A stretch of DNA of 64,000 nt from DASRDR01 sp963812945 [NCBI: uncultured Candidatus Rokubacteria bacterium] (GCA_963812945.1 CAWEXD010000003.1:310001-374000), one strand, 5' to 3'. Positions 47,032-55,433 are shown, counted from the first letter of the stretch. Notes: generated from the sequence alone by a model not told the origin. A program made the numbers and translations.

Positions 47032-48054
47032 GTGAGCCAGCGTTCCGCGATCGACCCCGGGGTCGCCGCGCTGCTGATCCTCCTCTGCGCCGTCTGGGGC
47101 GTCGGCCAGGTGGCGATCAAAGTGGGCAACGAGGGCATCTCGCCCCTCTGGCACGCGGCGATCCGCTCGGGCGGGTCGGCCCTCCTCCTCTGGGGCTGGT
47201 CGGCGTGGCGCGGCATCTCGCTGATCCGCCCCGATGGATCCGGCCTCTACGGAGCCACGATCGCCACGCTCTTCGCGCTCGAGTTCGTCTGCGTCTACTG
47301 GGGCTTCATGTTCACGACCGCGTCGCGCGGGGTGCTGTTCATCTACTCGACGCCGTTCTTCGTCGCGCTCGGCGCGCACTGGCTCTTCCCCGAGGAGCGC
47401 CTGCATCGCACGAAGATCGTCGGGCTGGTCGTGGCCTTTGCCGGCCTCGCGCTCGCCTTCGCCGACGGTCTCCGGCTGCCGACGCGGCGCGAGGTGCTGG
47501 GGGATGTCCTCCAGCTGATGGGCGCCGTCCTGTGGGCGGCGACCACCCTCATCATCAAGGCCCGAGGGCAGGGCGTCAGCCCGCACCGGACGCTCTTCTA
47601 CCAGCTGGCGGGCTCGGCGGTACTCCTGGGCGCCTTCGCGGTGGGCAGCGGCGAGCCGGGCGTGACGCGTCTCACCGGGCTGGTCGTGGCCGCCGTGTCC
47701 TATCAGGTCGTCATCCACGCCTTCGCGAGCTATCTCGCCTGGTTCTGGCTGCTCACCCGGTATCCGGCGACGCATCTGCACGCGTACACGTTCTGGACGC
47801 CGCTGTTCGGGGTGCTCGCCGGCTGGCTCCTGCTGGGCGATCCGGTCACCCCGGCCCTGGTGCTGGCGATGGCGTGCGTCGCGCTGGGGATCTATCTCGT
47901 GAACCGGCAGCCGGTCGCCGCCGGCGGGCGCGCCCTGCCTAGAGTCGGGGCGGCCGGCCTCGGAGATCGAACCGAAGGGGGCAGCCTTCGCAGCGCGGCC
48001 GGGTCCGGCAGTGCTCCTTGCCGACGCGGACCAGGAGCGCGTGAAACTCGTTGA
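47032..48054 (+). CDS. EamA/DMT-family transporter
   Basis: 340 aa from GTG 47032, 7 bp after the LOG stop. Ten membrane segments in two EamA halves: LLILLCAVWGVGQVAIKVG, FALEFVCVYWGFMFTTASRG, STPFFVALGAHWLFPEERLH and LLTRYPATHLHAYTFWTPLF, VLAGWLLLGDPV. The last ~40 residues (after LVNRQPVAAGG) are low-complexity and lie opposite the glycosylase gene, so the true end may be earlier or the overlap real. The exported or imported metabolite is unknown. Confidence 0.85.
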   Translation: MSQRSAIDPGVAALLILLCAVWGVGQVAIKVGNEGISPLWHAAIRSGGSALLLWGWSAWRGISLIRPDGSGLYGATIATLFALEFVCVYWGFMFTTASRGVLFIYSTPFFVALGAHWLFPEERLHRTKIVGLVVAFAGLALAFADGLRLPTRREVLGDVLQLMGAVLWAATTLIIKARGQGVSPHRTLFYQLAGSAVLLGAFAVGSGEPGVTRLTGLVVAAVSYQVVIHAFASYLAWFWLLTRYPATHLHAYTFWTPLFGVLAGWLLLGDPVTPALVLAMACVALGIYLVNRQPVAAGGRALPRVGAAGLGDRTEGGSLRSAAGSGSAPCRRGPGARETR

Positions 48055-48637
48055 AGAGCGCAGGGTCGTGGGGCAGGTGGGCCATGAGGTGTGCCTGGAC
48101 GTGGGCGTAGTCGGCGTCGCGCGCCACCATGCGGTGGCGCGCGAGAATCCGCCGGGTGTAGGCGTCCACGACGAAGATGGGCCGGCCGGCGGCGTAGAGC
48201 GCGATGGCGTCGGCCGTCTCCGGCCCGATGCCCGGGATGCTGCGGAGCTCGACCCGCAGCACCGGCAAGGGCAGGCCGAGGAGCCGCCCGAGACGACCCC
48301 CGTGCCGCCCCGTCACGTGGCGCGCGAACGCGCGGAGCCGCCGCGCCTTCACGCGGAACGTACCGGACGGGCGAAGGAGAGCGGCCAGCCGGCCCGGGGG
48401 CAGGGCGACGACGGCGGGGAGCGCGAGGGCCTTCGCCGCGCGCAGCCGCGCGATGGCTCGCTCGGCGTTCCGCCAGGCGGCGTTCTGCGTGAGGATCGCG
48501 CCGACCACGACCTCGAACCGGGAGCGGGCCGGCCACCAGCGCTGAGGGCCATAGCGGTCGTGGAGCCGGTCGTAGAGGCCAAGCACGCGGCGACGGTGCC
48601 GGTGGGGCCGGGGGCGAAGCGGCGGTGGCGCGAGCAT
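47939..48637 (-). CDS. endonuclease III-like DNA glycosylase (HhH-GPD), atypical active site
   Basis: 232 aa. FEVVVGAILTQNAAWRNAER is the Nth-type N-terminal helix, and LRSIPGIGPETADAIALYA the helix-hairpin-helix, but the position of the EndoIII lyase lysine (GxGxKTA) is Glu here. FVVDAYTRRIL keeps the catalytic Asp. Only three of the four 4Fe-4S cysteines are seen (C-x5-C-x2-C in HCRTRPRCEGCPL). It may be a monofunctional glycosylase, perhaps of the alkyl-base type, and the cluster may be lost. It has a TATAAT box 9 bp before the ATG. Confidence 0.85.
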   Translation of the reverse strand: MLAPPPLRPRPHRHRRRVLGLYDRLHDRYGPQRWWPARSRFEVVVGAILTQNAAWRNAERAIARLRAAKALALPAVVALPPGRLAALLRPSGTFRVKARRLRAFARHVTGRHGGRLGRLLGLPLPVLRVELRSIPGIGPETADAIALYAAGRPIFVVDAYTRRILARHRMVARDADYAHVQAHLMAHLPHDPALFNEFHALLVRVGKEHCRTRPRCEGCPLRFDLRGRPPRL

Positions 48638-48646
48638 CGAGGGTCC

Positions 48647-48652
48647 ATTATA
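48647..48652 (-). promoter_or_regulatory. -10 box of the EndoIII-like gene
   Basis: TATAAT on the minus strand, 9 bp before ATG 48637; near-leaderless transcript. No good -35. Confidence 0.5.
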
Positions 48653-48658
48653 GGGAGG

Positions 48659-49777
48659 ATGGCCACCAGACGGCCTCGACACGGGGTCACGCTGAGCGTC
48701 GCGCTAGGGGGGCTCCTGGCCGCCGGGCCCGCCCTCGGTCAGCCGCCCGCCGGGCCCACCCTGGTCGTCTCCGTGGGCGGCTCCGCGGAGGACCCGGCGT
48801 ACCTCCCGGTCCACGCCGCCGCGGCGCTCGGCACGTTCGAGGCCGAGGGCGTGCAGGTGACCCTCAAGCGGGCGAAGCACCCAACCGGCGCGATGACGAC
48901 GCTCCGCGACCGCGAGGCCGCCGTGGCCGTCACGACCATGGACGAGGTCATTCGCGGCGCGTGGGCCCGGAAGCTGCCCGTCCAGGTACTCGCGGCGCAC
49001 GTACGCGCCCCGGCGGTGGCCCTCGTGGTCGCGCCCGCCGCGCGCGAAGCGGTCCGCCGCGTCGAGGATCTCCGGGGCCGCGCGGTCGCGATCCCGGGCC
49101 CCGGCACCGCCGGGCATCTCCTGCTCGTCACGCTCCTGCGTGAGGCCCGCGTCGAGCCCTGGCAGGTCGACATGCGGAGCCTGGGCAGCGCGGCGCTCTT
49201 GGCGCGGCTCGGCGGCGAGGAGCTCGCCGCGGCGATGGTGGAGGAGCCCTGGGCGAGCCGGCTCCTCGAGGCCGGGCGGGTCGGCCTTCTGGTGGACCTC
49301 CGTCGGCCCGAGGAGACCGAGCGGGCCCTCGGTGGGCCGTTCTACGAGGTCGTGAGCGTGGCGGTCGCTCCCCCGAAGGAGAGTGCCAAGGACACGGGCA
49401 AGAGCAAGACCGGAGCGGCCGCGAAGAAGGAGGTCCCGCGCGAGCTGCCGCCCGAGGCCGCCCTCGCGGCCTTCACCCGCGCGGTGGTCCGCGTCCAGGC
49501 CTGGCTCGCCACCGCGCCCACGAAAGAGATCGCGGACCGGCTCCCCCCGGCGCTCGTCGGCGATCGCACCCGGTTCGAGGCGCGGCTCGGGGCGCGACAG
49601 GCAGCGTACGTCGCGGGGGGCGAACCGACCACGGCAGGACTCGAGGCCACTCTCCGGGTGCTCCGGGCGGGCAGCCCGTGGCCCGTGTCGCTCAAGGTCG
49701 GCCCGGATGACCTCGCGCCGCCGCCCGCCGTCGCCGAGGCCCGGCGACAGCTCGGGCCCTCGCCGCCCGCGCCCTAG
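48659..49777 (+). CDS. NMT1/SsuA-like ABC substrate-binding protein
   Basis: 372 aa from ATG 48659 with GGGAGG directly upstream. Signal peptide region LSVALGGLLAAGPALGQ. LVVSVGGSAEDPAYLPVHAA, TMDEVIRGAWARKLPVQV, LRGRAVAIPGPGTAGHLLL and AAMVEEPWASRLLEAG are typical of the nitrate/sulfonate/taurine and thiamine-precursor binding group. A lysine-rich insert (KESAKDTGKSKTGAAAKKE) near residue 245 is unusual. No transporter subunits are adjacent. Confidence 0.82.
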   Translation: MATRRPRHGVTLSVALGGLLAAGPALGQPPAGPTLVVSVGGSAEDPAYLPVHAAAALGTFEAEGVQVTLKRAKHPTGAMTTLRDREAAVAVTTMDEVIRGAWARKLPVQVLAAHVRAPAVALVVAPAAREAVRRVEDLRGRAVAIPGPGTAGHLLLVTLLREARVEPWQVDMRSLGSAALLARLGGEELAAAMVEEPWASRLLEAGRVGLLVDLRRPEETERALGGPFYEVVSVAVAPPKESAKDTGKSKTGAAAKKEVPRELPPEAALAAFTRAVVRVQAWLATAPTKEIADRLPPALVGDRTRFEARLGARQAAYVAGGEPTTAGLEATLRVLRAGSPWPVSLKVGPDDLAPPPAVAEARRQLGPSPPAP

Positions 49778-50376
49778 TCCGAGGGATCGGCCGGGGTCAG
49801 GCCGAACGTCCGCAGGAGGCGGGCGGTCGTCCGGAGGGGCAGCCCCACGACGTTCGTGTAGCACCCCTCGACTTGGACGACCAGCCGCCCGCCGACACCC
49901 TGCACGGCGTAGGCCCCTGCCTTGTCGTCCGGTTCGCCCGTCGCCACGTAGGCGTCGATCTCCGCGTCGGAGTAGGGTCGCATGAGGACGACACTCGTGA
50001 CGGCCTCCGACGCCTCGCGCCCCCCCGGGACCTCGAGAAGGGCCAGACCCGTGACCACCTGATGAGGCCGGCCCCGGAGGAGGCGCAGCATCCCGCGCGC
50101 GTCGTCGCGCGAGACCGGCTTGCCGAGCGGGCGCCCGTCGAGGACGACGAGCGTGTCGGCGCCCAAGACCACGGCAGGCGCCCTGCCGGCGGCGCGGAGC
50201 TGGTCCGTGACCTCGCGGGCCTTGGCCCGGGCGAGGGCCGTGGCCAGCGCCGTCGCCGCGACGCCGGGGACGATGGCCTCCTCGACCCCGCTCGGCCGCA
50301 CGTCGAACGGAAGGCCGAGCCGGGCGAGAAGCTCCCGCCGGCGCGGGGATGCCGAGGCCAGGATCAGCCGGGTCAG
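49774..50376 (-). CDS. Maf-like nucleoside triphosphate pyrophosphatase, CTG start
   Basis: 200 aa if translation starts at CTG 50374-50376, giving LTRLILASASPRRRELLARL, the N-terminal Maf motif (SxSPRR) that includes catalytic residues. GVEEAIVPG, VLGADTLVVLDGRPLGKP and YTNVVGLPLRTT follow. No ATG, GTG or TTG exists in frame before the motif; starting at GTG 50301 would delete it. The CTG forms a CTGA overlap with the speE stop, so coupled reinitiation is plausible. Maf proteins hydrolyse m7GTP, dTTP, UTP or pseudouridine nucleotides. Confidence 0.85.
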   Translation of the reverse strand: MTRLILASASPRRRELLARLGLPFDVRPSGVEEAIVPGVAATALATALARAKAREVTDQLRAAGRAPAVVLGADTLVVLDGRPLGKPVSRDDARGMLRLLRGRPHQVVTGLALLEVPGGREASEAVTSVVLMRPYSDAEIDAYVATGEPDDKAGAYAVQGVGGRLVVQVEGCYTNVVGLPLRTTARLLRTFGLTPADPSD

Positions 50377-51290
50377 CCGACGATCAGCGGCTCGGCGTCC
50401 GTGATGATCCGGGTCGAGCCGGCCACGACCTCGCGCAGGAACACGGGCAGGCTCAGCATGTGCTGGTGCGCGAGTCCGTCGTAGAAGCGGAGCGGGCCCT
50501 TCAGCCGCTCGGCGAGGCGCCGGTCGACGGTCTCCGGTGACAGCCCCCGCGGGTCGTCACGCTTGCCGCACACGGCAAATCCCCACGGCGTCCCGAAGCA
50601 GGGGATGAACGACTGGTAGGGCGCCACGAACGGGAACACGGCGGAGAGGGTTCGCGCCATGGCGGCATAGAAGTCCAGCTCCCCGAGCTTGGTCATGCCG
50701 GCCTGGAGCGCCAGCGTCCCGTGTGGAGTCATCCGGTCGCTCAGGAGCTGGTAGAACTCCCGCGTGAACAGGAGGCAGGCCGGGCCCGCCTCGAGCGGCT
50801 CCGTGAGGTCGACGATGGCCACGTCGAACCGCTCGGACGTCCGCTCGAGCCAGCCCCGGGCGTCCTCGTGGCGGAGCTCGGTGCGGGCGTCCGCGAAGGC
50901 GCCCTGATGCATCTCGGGCAGGTGTTCCCGGCAGGCCTCGACGACCCGGCGGTCGATGTCCACCATGACGGCCCGCCGGATCGACGGGTAGCGGAGGATC
51001 TCACGGAGCGTCGCCCCTTCGCCGCCGCCGATGACCAGGGCACTTTCGGGACGGGGGTGGAGGACCATCGCCGGGTGGACGAGGGTCTCGTGGTAGATGA
51101 AGTCGTCGGCGACGCTCGACTGGATCCGGCCGTCCAGGACCAGGCACTTGCCGTAGCTCGCCGTCTCCAGGATCTCCATCCGCTGGAACTCGGTCTGGAG
51201 GGCGAATATGGTCCGGACTATTGCGTGGGCGTGTCCCTCGACGGCGGTGGTGGTCTCAAAAAACCATTTGTAGGGGCTCTGTTGCGCCAT
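50373..51290 (-). CDS. speE: spermidine synthase
   Basis: 305 aa from ATG 51288-51290. FQRMEILETASYGKCLVLDG, LVIGGGEGATLREILRY (the decarboxylated-SAM pocket GGGEGA), VDIDRRVVEACREHLPEM and FDVAIVDLTEPLEAGPA are the family blocks. The YHETLVHPAM sequence is the substrate site. It transfers aminopropyl from decarboxylated SAM to putrescine. Its start overlaps the speD end by 35 bp and its stop overlaps maf, so the three are one unit with the supplier of decarboxylated SAM. Confidence 0.95.
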   Translation of the reverse strand: MAQQSPYKWFFETTTAVEGHAHAIVRTIFALQTEFQRMEILETASYGKCLVLDGRIQSSVADDFIYHETLVHPAMVLHPRPESALVIGGGEGATLREILRYPSIRRAVMVDIDRRVVEACREHLPEMHQGAFADARTELRHEDARGWLERTSERFDVAIVDLTEPLEAGPACLLFTREFYQLLSDRMTPHGTLALQAGMTKLGELDFYAAMARTLSAVFPFVAPYQSFIPCFGTPWGFAVCGKRDDPRGLSPETVDRRLAERLKGPLRFYDGLAHQHMLSLPVFLREVVAGSTRIITDAEPLIVG

Positions 51291-51684
51291 TCTCGGCGAC
51301 GCCCTCCTTGACCTTGTTGGCGAGTCCGGCCATCCCCGGGAACACCCCGCGCTTGACCTCCACGCAGGACGCCCGGCTGGCTCCGAACTGCTCCACAAGA
51401 TAGTTGGCGGCCTCCGCCGGCTTGAGCGTTTCGCCGCACGAGAAGATGTCCACCGCGGCGTACCGATGCTCGGGCCATGTGTGGATCGAGAGGTGGGACT
51501 CGGCGATCACCACCACTCCGGAGATCCCGAAGGGGTTGAACTCGTGAAAGACGACATCGATGATGGTGGCCTCCGCTCGCTTGGCGGCCTCCACCATCGC
51601 CATCTTCACGGACTCAAGACTGTTGAGGGCCTCGGAGCTGCAGTCGTACAGCTCGAGCAGGAGGTGTCGACCCAAGCTCTCCAA
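51256..51684 (-). CDS. speD: S-adenosylmethionine decarboxylase proenzyme
   Basis: 142 aa, the short prokaryotic type. TTG 51682-51684 starts LESLGRHLLLELYDCSSEAL, the usual N-terminus, with AGGGGG upstream. AESHLSIHTWPEHRYAAVD has the autocleavage Glu-Ser bond whose Ser becomes the pyruvoyl group; the active-site cysteine lies in the IFSCGE segment. It makes the aminopropyl donor for SpeE. The promoter at 51812-51839 gives a leader of about 120 nt; I see no riboswitch fold by eye. Confidence 0.95.
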   Translation of the reverse strand: MESLGRHLLLELYDCSSEALNSLESVKMAMVEAAKRAEATIIDVVFHEFNPFGISGVVVIAESHLSIHTWPEHRYAAVDIFSCGETLKPAEAANYLVEQFGASRASCVEVKRGVFPGMAGLANKVKEGVAENGATEPLQMVF

Positions 51685-51811
51685 TTACCAACCCCCTTCC
51701 TCTCCCGCGACCAGCGCCGATCATCGAACTGCGACGCCGTCTCGTTGGCGCCGCACTCTCCGTCGCCGCGATCTCTTCTTCGCCGTAGCGACACGGGCTA
51801 AAGTGGGCTGA

Positions 51812-51839
51812 ATTATAGAGCAGCAGGAGGGGAGCGCAA
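51812..51839 (-). promoter_or_regulatory. sigma-70 promoter of speD-speE-maf
   Basis: Minus strand: TTGCGC (51839-51834), 16-bp spacer, TATAAT (51817-51812). It lies in the AT-richer gap between the two polyamine operons. Confidence 0.55.
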
Positions 51840-51961
51840 GGAAAAAATGCTTGCGTTTTACTTTCGCCCCAGTGATGATGACGACCTGCGCGCGGGCGGG
51901 AAGTGACGCCGCGGCACACCGCGCGCGCGGCGAATTCAATGCGGCTCGGGAGGAGGTGGCG

Positions 51962-52444
51962 ATGTTCTGGAAGCAGGTGACGAAGGCGGCGATGACGGCA
52001 GGGACGGCCGAGGGCGGGACGCCACTGAACGCGTTCGACAACGCGCTCCTGGCGGCCGGCATCGGGAACGTCAACCTCATCAAGGTCTCGAGCATCGTGC
52101 CCCCGGACGTCGACATCGTCGAGCTGCCTCAGATCAAGCCCGGGGCCCTGGTCCCGACCGCCTACGCGGCCATGACGAGCGGGACGCCCGGCCAGATCAT
52201 CGCCGCTGCCGTCGGCTACGCCCTGCCGGTCGACCGGACGAAGCCCGGGGTGATCATGGAGTTCCACGACGTCACCGACCGCGGAACGGCCGAGGAGGCC
52301 ATCCGGGGCATGCTGGCGGAGGCCTTCCGCGTCCGCGGCGAGACCGTCCGTGAGATGAAGGTCGTCGCGGTGGACCACCGGGTCGAGCGGGCGGGCTGCG
52401 CCCTGGCTGCCGTCGCGCTCCTCTCGGAGGACGACCTCCTGTAG
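51962..52444 (+). CDS. pdaD: pyruvoyl-dependent arginine decarboxylase
   Basis: 160 aa from ATG 51962, with GGGAGGAGG upstream. GTPLNAFDNALLAAGIGNVN and LIKVSSIVPPDVDIVELP are the family blocks; the Ser-Ser of KVSSIVPP is the autocleavage site that yields the pyruvoyl group. Archaeal-type arginine decarboxylase, known in a minority of bacteria such as Chlamydiae. It makes agmatine for the next gene. The gap upstream (51685-51961) contains the divergent promoter. Confidence 0.93.
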   Translation: MFWKQVTKAAMTAGTAEGGTPLNAFDNALLAAGIGNVNLIKVSSIVPPDVDIVELPQIKPGALVPTAYAAMTSGTPGQIIAAAVGYALPVDRTKPGVIMEFHDVTDRGTAEEAIRGMLAEAFRVRGETVREMKVVAVDHRVERAGCALAAVALLSEDDLL

Positions 52445-52502
52445 GGTCGCGCGCGGGCGCCGGCCGCGCTCCTCGCCCGGCCCCCAGCCCTCCCCGCTCC
52501 CC

Positions 52503-53372
52503 ATGTCCCTCACGCCCGCCCGCCCGCGGTTCCTGTCCGCCCGGCCGGACCCGGCCGGGGCGGACGTCGTCCTCTACGGCGTCCCCTTCGAGGGACGCGT
52601 CAACCAGCGCAAGGGGGCGTTTCAGGGGCCGGGGGAGATCCGCCGCGCCTCGGACCTGATCGAGACCTACGTGCCCCGGCTCGCCGCCGACCTCGGCACT
52701 CTCGCGTTCGCGGACGCCGGCGACGTCGTGGTCCCCGACCTCGCCCCCCGCGAGGCGCTTCAGGCCGTGGCCGCGGAGCTCCGGCAGGCTCTCGTGCCGA
52801 GCCAGCGCTGGGCCCTCCTCGGGGGGGATCACACGACCACCGCATCGGTCGTCGAGGTCGCGCTCGAGCATTACCCGGATCTCCGCGTCGTCCAGTTCGA
52901 CGCCCACCCCGACCTCCGCGGCGAGTATCTGGGCGAGCCGTGGAACTACGCCTCGGCGATGACCCGGGTGCTCGATCGTTTGGGCGCCGATCGCCTCCAC
53001 CAGATCGGTCTCCGCACCGGGGATCGGGAGGAGTGGGAGCCGCCCCGCGGGACGCACGTCTACCCGGCGTGGGCAGGCTCGGCCGCGGAGGCGGCGGCCG
53101 CGGCCGCGGTCGACCTGGCCGGCCACCCGCTCTACGTCACGATCGACATCGACGTGCTGGATCCGTCGATCGCCCCGGGCACCGGCGCGCCCGAGCCGGG
53201 GGGCATCACCGTGCCCGATCTCCTGCTGGCGCTCCGCCATCTCGGCCCGGCTCGCGTGATCGGCTTCGACCTGGTGGAAGTCTCGCCGCGATGGGACCCG
53301 TCCGGGCGGACGGCGATCACGGCGGCCGCCATCGTCCGTGACGCGATCCTCACCTGGTGGGCGGCGCGGTGA
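52503..53372 (+). CDS. speB: agmatinase / ureohydrolase family
   Basis: 289 aa. GVPFEGRVNQRKGAFQGPGE, LLGGDHTTTAS, VVQFDAHPDLRGEYLG and YVTIDIDVLDPSIAPGTGAP hold the two-Mn2+ site (GGDH, DAHxD, DIDVLD). The usual HGT after DAHxDxR is replaced by NYASAM. Agmatine to putrescine plus urea is the likely reaction from the neighbour pdaD; a related guanidino-acid hydrolase is possible. It follows pdaD by 58 bp. Confidence 0.9.
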   Translation: MSLTPARPRFLSARPDPAGADVVLYGVPFEGRVNQRKGAFQGPGEIRRASDLIETYVPRLAADLGTLAFADAGDVVVPDLAPREALQAVAAELRQALVPSQRWALLGGDHTTTASVVEVALEHYPDLRVVQFDAHPDLRGEYLGEPWNYASAMTRVLDRLGADRLHQIGLRTGDREEWEPPRGTHVYPAWAGSAAEAAAAAAVDLAGHPLYVTIDIDVLDPSIAPGTGAPEPGGITVPDLLLALRHLGPARVIGFDLVEVSPRWDPSGRTAITAAAIVRDAILTWWAAR

Positions 53373-54160
53373 CGGCCCGCGCCCGAGCGCGGCGCCGGAA
53401 GGAGCCCTACGCCGCTCCGCTCTACTATCACGTCGCCTTCGAGCTCAACCGGAAGACGGAGACGGACTTCCTCGCGGCGTGCTTCAGGAAGTACGCCCGG
53501 GGGTCCGTCCGGCACGTGCTGGACGTGGCCTGCGGGACCGGCCATCACAGTCTCCGCCTGGCCCGGCGCGGCTTTCGCGTGACCGCCCTGGACCTCTCGG
53601 CGCCCTCGATCGCGTTCCTCCGGGGGGAGGCGGCGCGCCTCGAGCTCCCGGTGACGGCCGTCGTCGGCGACATGACCGACTTTCGGCTGCCCGGCCCGGT
53701 GGACGCGGCGATCTGCATGCAGGACTCCCAGGGCCACCTGCTCGAGACCGAGGCGCTCGTCGCCCACCTCCGGGCGGTTCGGCGAAACGTCCGTCCCGGC
53801 GGCCTCTACGTCTTCGACCGGATGGTGCCCAACGGGTGGAAGCCGGGCGCCCGGTGGACCTGGACCCGCCGCCGGCGAGGGGTCACCGTCCGCGCGAGCT
53901 TCCAGACGCTGCTCGACTACGACGTCGCGCGCCAGGTCTGCCAGGAAGTCATGCGCTTCGACATCAGCGAGAAGGGGCGGCGGCGCGTCGTCGTCCAGCG
54001 CCACCCGACCCGCATCGTCTTTCCCCAGGAGCTCCGGGCCCTCACCCAGCTCGCCGGCGGCTGGGAGTTCTGCGGGTGGTTCTCGAACTTCAGCCTGCGA
54101 CGCCCGCTCGAGAAGAGCGCCGCCGCCCTCGTGATGATTGCCGTCCTGCGCGCCAGCTAG
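53369..54160 (+). CDS. class I SAM-dependent methyltransferase
   Basis: 263 aa from GTG 53369, overlapping the speB stop (GTGA). VLDVACGTGHHSLRLARRGF is the SAM-binding loop, VTALDLSAPSIAFLR the acidic strand end, and GDMTDFRLPGPVDAAICMQD motif II. The C-terminal half (VQRHPTRIVFPQELRALTQL) is the substrate side. Its position in the pdaD-speB unit raises the possibility of a polyamine or amine N-methyltransferase, which is an inference. A REP-like hairpin follows 12 bp after the stop. Confidence 0.88.
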   Translation: MTARARARRRKEPYAAPLYYHVAFELNRKTETDFLAACFRKYARGSVRHVLDVACGTGHHSLRLARRGFRVTALDLSAPSIAFLRGEAARLELPVTAVVGDMTDFRLPGPVDAAICMQDSQGHLLETEALVAHLRAVRRNVRPGGLYVFDRMVPNGWKPGARWTWTRRRRGVTVRASFQTLLDYDVARQVCQEVMRFDISEKGRRRVVVQRHPTRIVFPQELRALTQLAGGWEFCGWFSNFSLRRPLEKSAAALVMIAVLRAS

Positions 54161-54172
54161 GGAGCCAACCCC

Positions 54173-54240
54173 GGGGTCAGGCCCTGCTTTGGCTTCCAGC
54201 CCGCCCCGCCCGCATGACTGTCAAAGCAGGGTCTGACCCC
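54173..54240. repeat. REP-like palindromic element, copy 2
   Basis: GGGGTCAGGCCCTGCTTTG (54173-54191) and CAAAGCAGGGTCTGACCCC (54222-54240) are inverted with one mismatch, around a 30-base loop. It is related to the copy at 14296-14380. It lies 8 bp before the rlmI start, so it would be in that mRNA leader. Confidence 0.85.
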
Positions 54241-54248
54241 GTAGTTTG

Positions 54249-55433
54249 ATGGCGCGGCTGGTCCTCCGTCCCCAGCGCGAGGCGCGAATTCGGGGGGGCC
54301 ATCCCTGGGTCTACCGGAGCGACGTCCTGCGGCTGGACGGGGCCTGGCGGGACGACGAGGCGGTGACCGTCTGCGGGGCCGACGGCCGCGTGCTCGGCCG
54401 AGGGTTCTACAACCCCCGACCCCAGATCGTGTGCCGACTCGTGACCCGACACGACGAGCCCGTGGATGACGCGCTCCTCCGCCGCCGCCTCGAAGCGGCC
54501 TGGGCCTTCCGCCAGACGCTGGCGTACGACAGCGACGCGGTCCGCGTCGTCTTCGGCGACGGTGACGCGCTCCCCGGCCTGGTCGTCGATCGCTACGGCG
54601 ATATCCTGGCGCTCCAGGCGCTGACGCTTGGGATCGCGGCCCGCGCGGCTCGGCTGGCCGAGCTCCTGGCGGAGGTCACGGGGACCCGGGCGGTCTACCG
54701 TCGGGGCGACCCGACGGCCGCCCGCATCGAGGGCTTCGAGGACAGGAGCGGCTGGATGGTGGGCCGGGCCGACCCCACGGTCGAGATCCGCGAGGGCCCC
54801 TGTTTCTTCCACGTCGACCTCGAGGCCGGCCAGAAGACGGGTTTCTACCTCGACCAGCGGGAGAATCGGGCCTTGGTAGCGGCGCGCGCGGCGGGGCGCG
54901 CGGTGCTCGACGCGTTCTGCTACACGGGGGCGTTCGCCGCCTGGGCGCTCCGGGGCGGCGCGGCGTCCGTGCTCGCCCTCGACAGCTCCGGCGAAGCGTG
55001 CGCGCGGGCCGCCGCCCACCTCGCCGCCAACGCGCCGGCGGGGAGCGGCGGGCGCCACCAGGTGCGCGAGGCCAACGCCTTCGACGCCCTCCGCGCCTTC
55101 GAGCGGGACGGTCAGCGCTTCGGCCTCGTCGTCCTCGACCCCCCGCCCTTCACCCGCCGGCGGACGGCCGTCGACGCGGCGCTGCGCGGCTACAAGGAGA
55201 TCAATCTGCGGGCGTTCCGCTGCCTCGAGGCGGGCGGGCTCCTCGCCACGTTCTCCTGCTCCCACCACGTGAGCCCGGCCCTGTTCGAGGACGTCTGCCG
55301 CGCGGCCAGCGAAGACGCCGGGCGCCCGGTGCGCGTGGCGGGTCGCCTCCAGCAGGCGCGGGATCATCCCGTGCTTCTGGCGGTCCCCGAGACGCGGTAC
55401 CTGACGGGCTTGCTGCTGGAGGTGCTGGAGTAG
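54249..55433 (+). CDS. rlmI: 23S rRNA (cytosine) methyltransferase, RlmI/RlmK-like
   Basis: 394 aa from ATG 54249. An N-terminal PUA-like domain (LRPQREARIRGGHPWVYRSD) is followed by GDALPGLVVDRYGD, FFHVDLEAGQKTGFYLDQRE and AVLDAFCYTGAFAAWALRGG, then VVLDPPPFTRRRTAVDAAL with the DPPxF catalytic motif. CSHHVSPALFEDV is the typical end. It methylates C5 of a 23S rRNA cytosine. A 19-bp-arm hairpin sits just before the start and could affect its translation. Confidence 0.93.
   Translation: MARLVLRPQREARIRGGHPWVYRSDVLRLDGAWRDDEAVTVCGADGRVLGRGFYNPRPQIVCRLVTRHDEPVDDALLRRRLEAAWAFRQTLAYDSDAVRVVFGDGDALPGLVVDRYGDILALQALTLGIAARAARLAELLAEVTGTRAVYRRGDPTAARIEGFEDRSGWMVGRADPTVEIREGPCFFHVDLEAGQKTGFYLDQRENRALVAARAAGRAVLDAFCYTGAFAAWALRGGAASVLALDSSGEACARAAAHLAANAPAGSGGRHQVREANAFDALRAFERDGQRFGLVVLDPPPFTRRRTAVDAALRGYKEINLRAFRCLEAGGLLATFSCSHHVSPALFEDVCRAASEDAGRPVRVAGRLQQARDHPVLLAVPETRYLTGLLLEVLE

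Noticed and set aside
51685-51810. SAM or polyamine riboswitch in the speD leader
   Set aside because: No recognisable conserved core or terminator/antiterminator pair by eye; a covariance-model search would decide.
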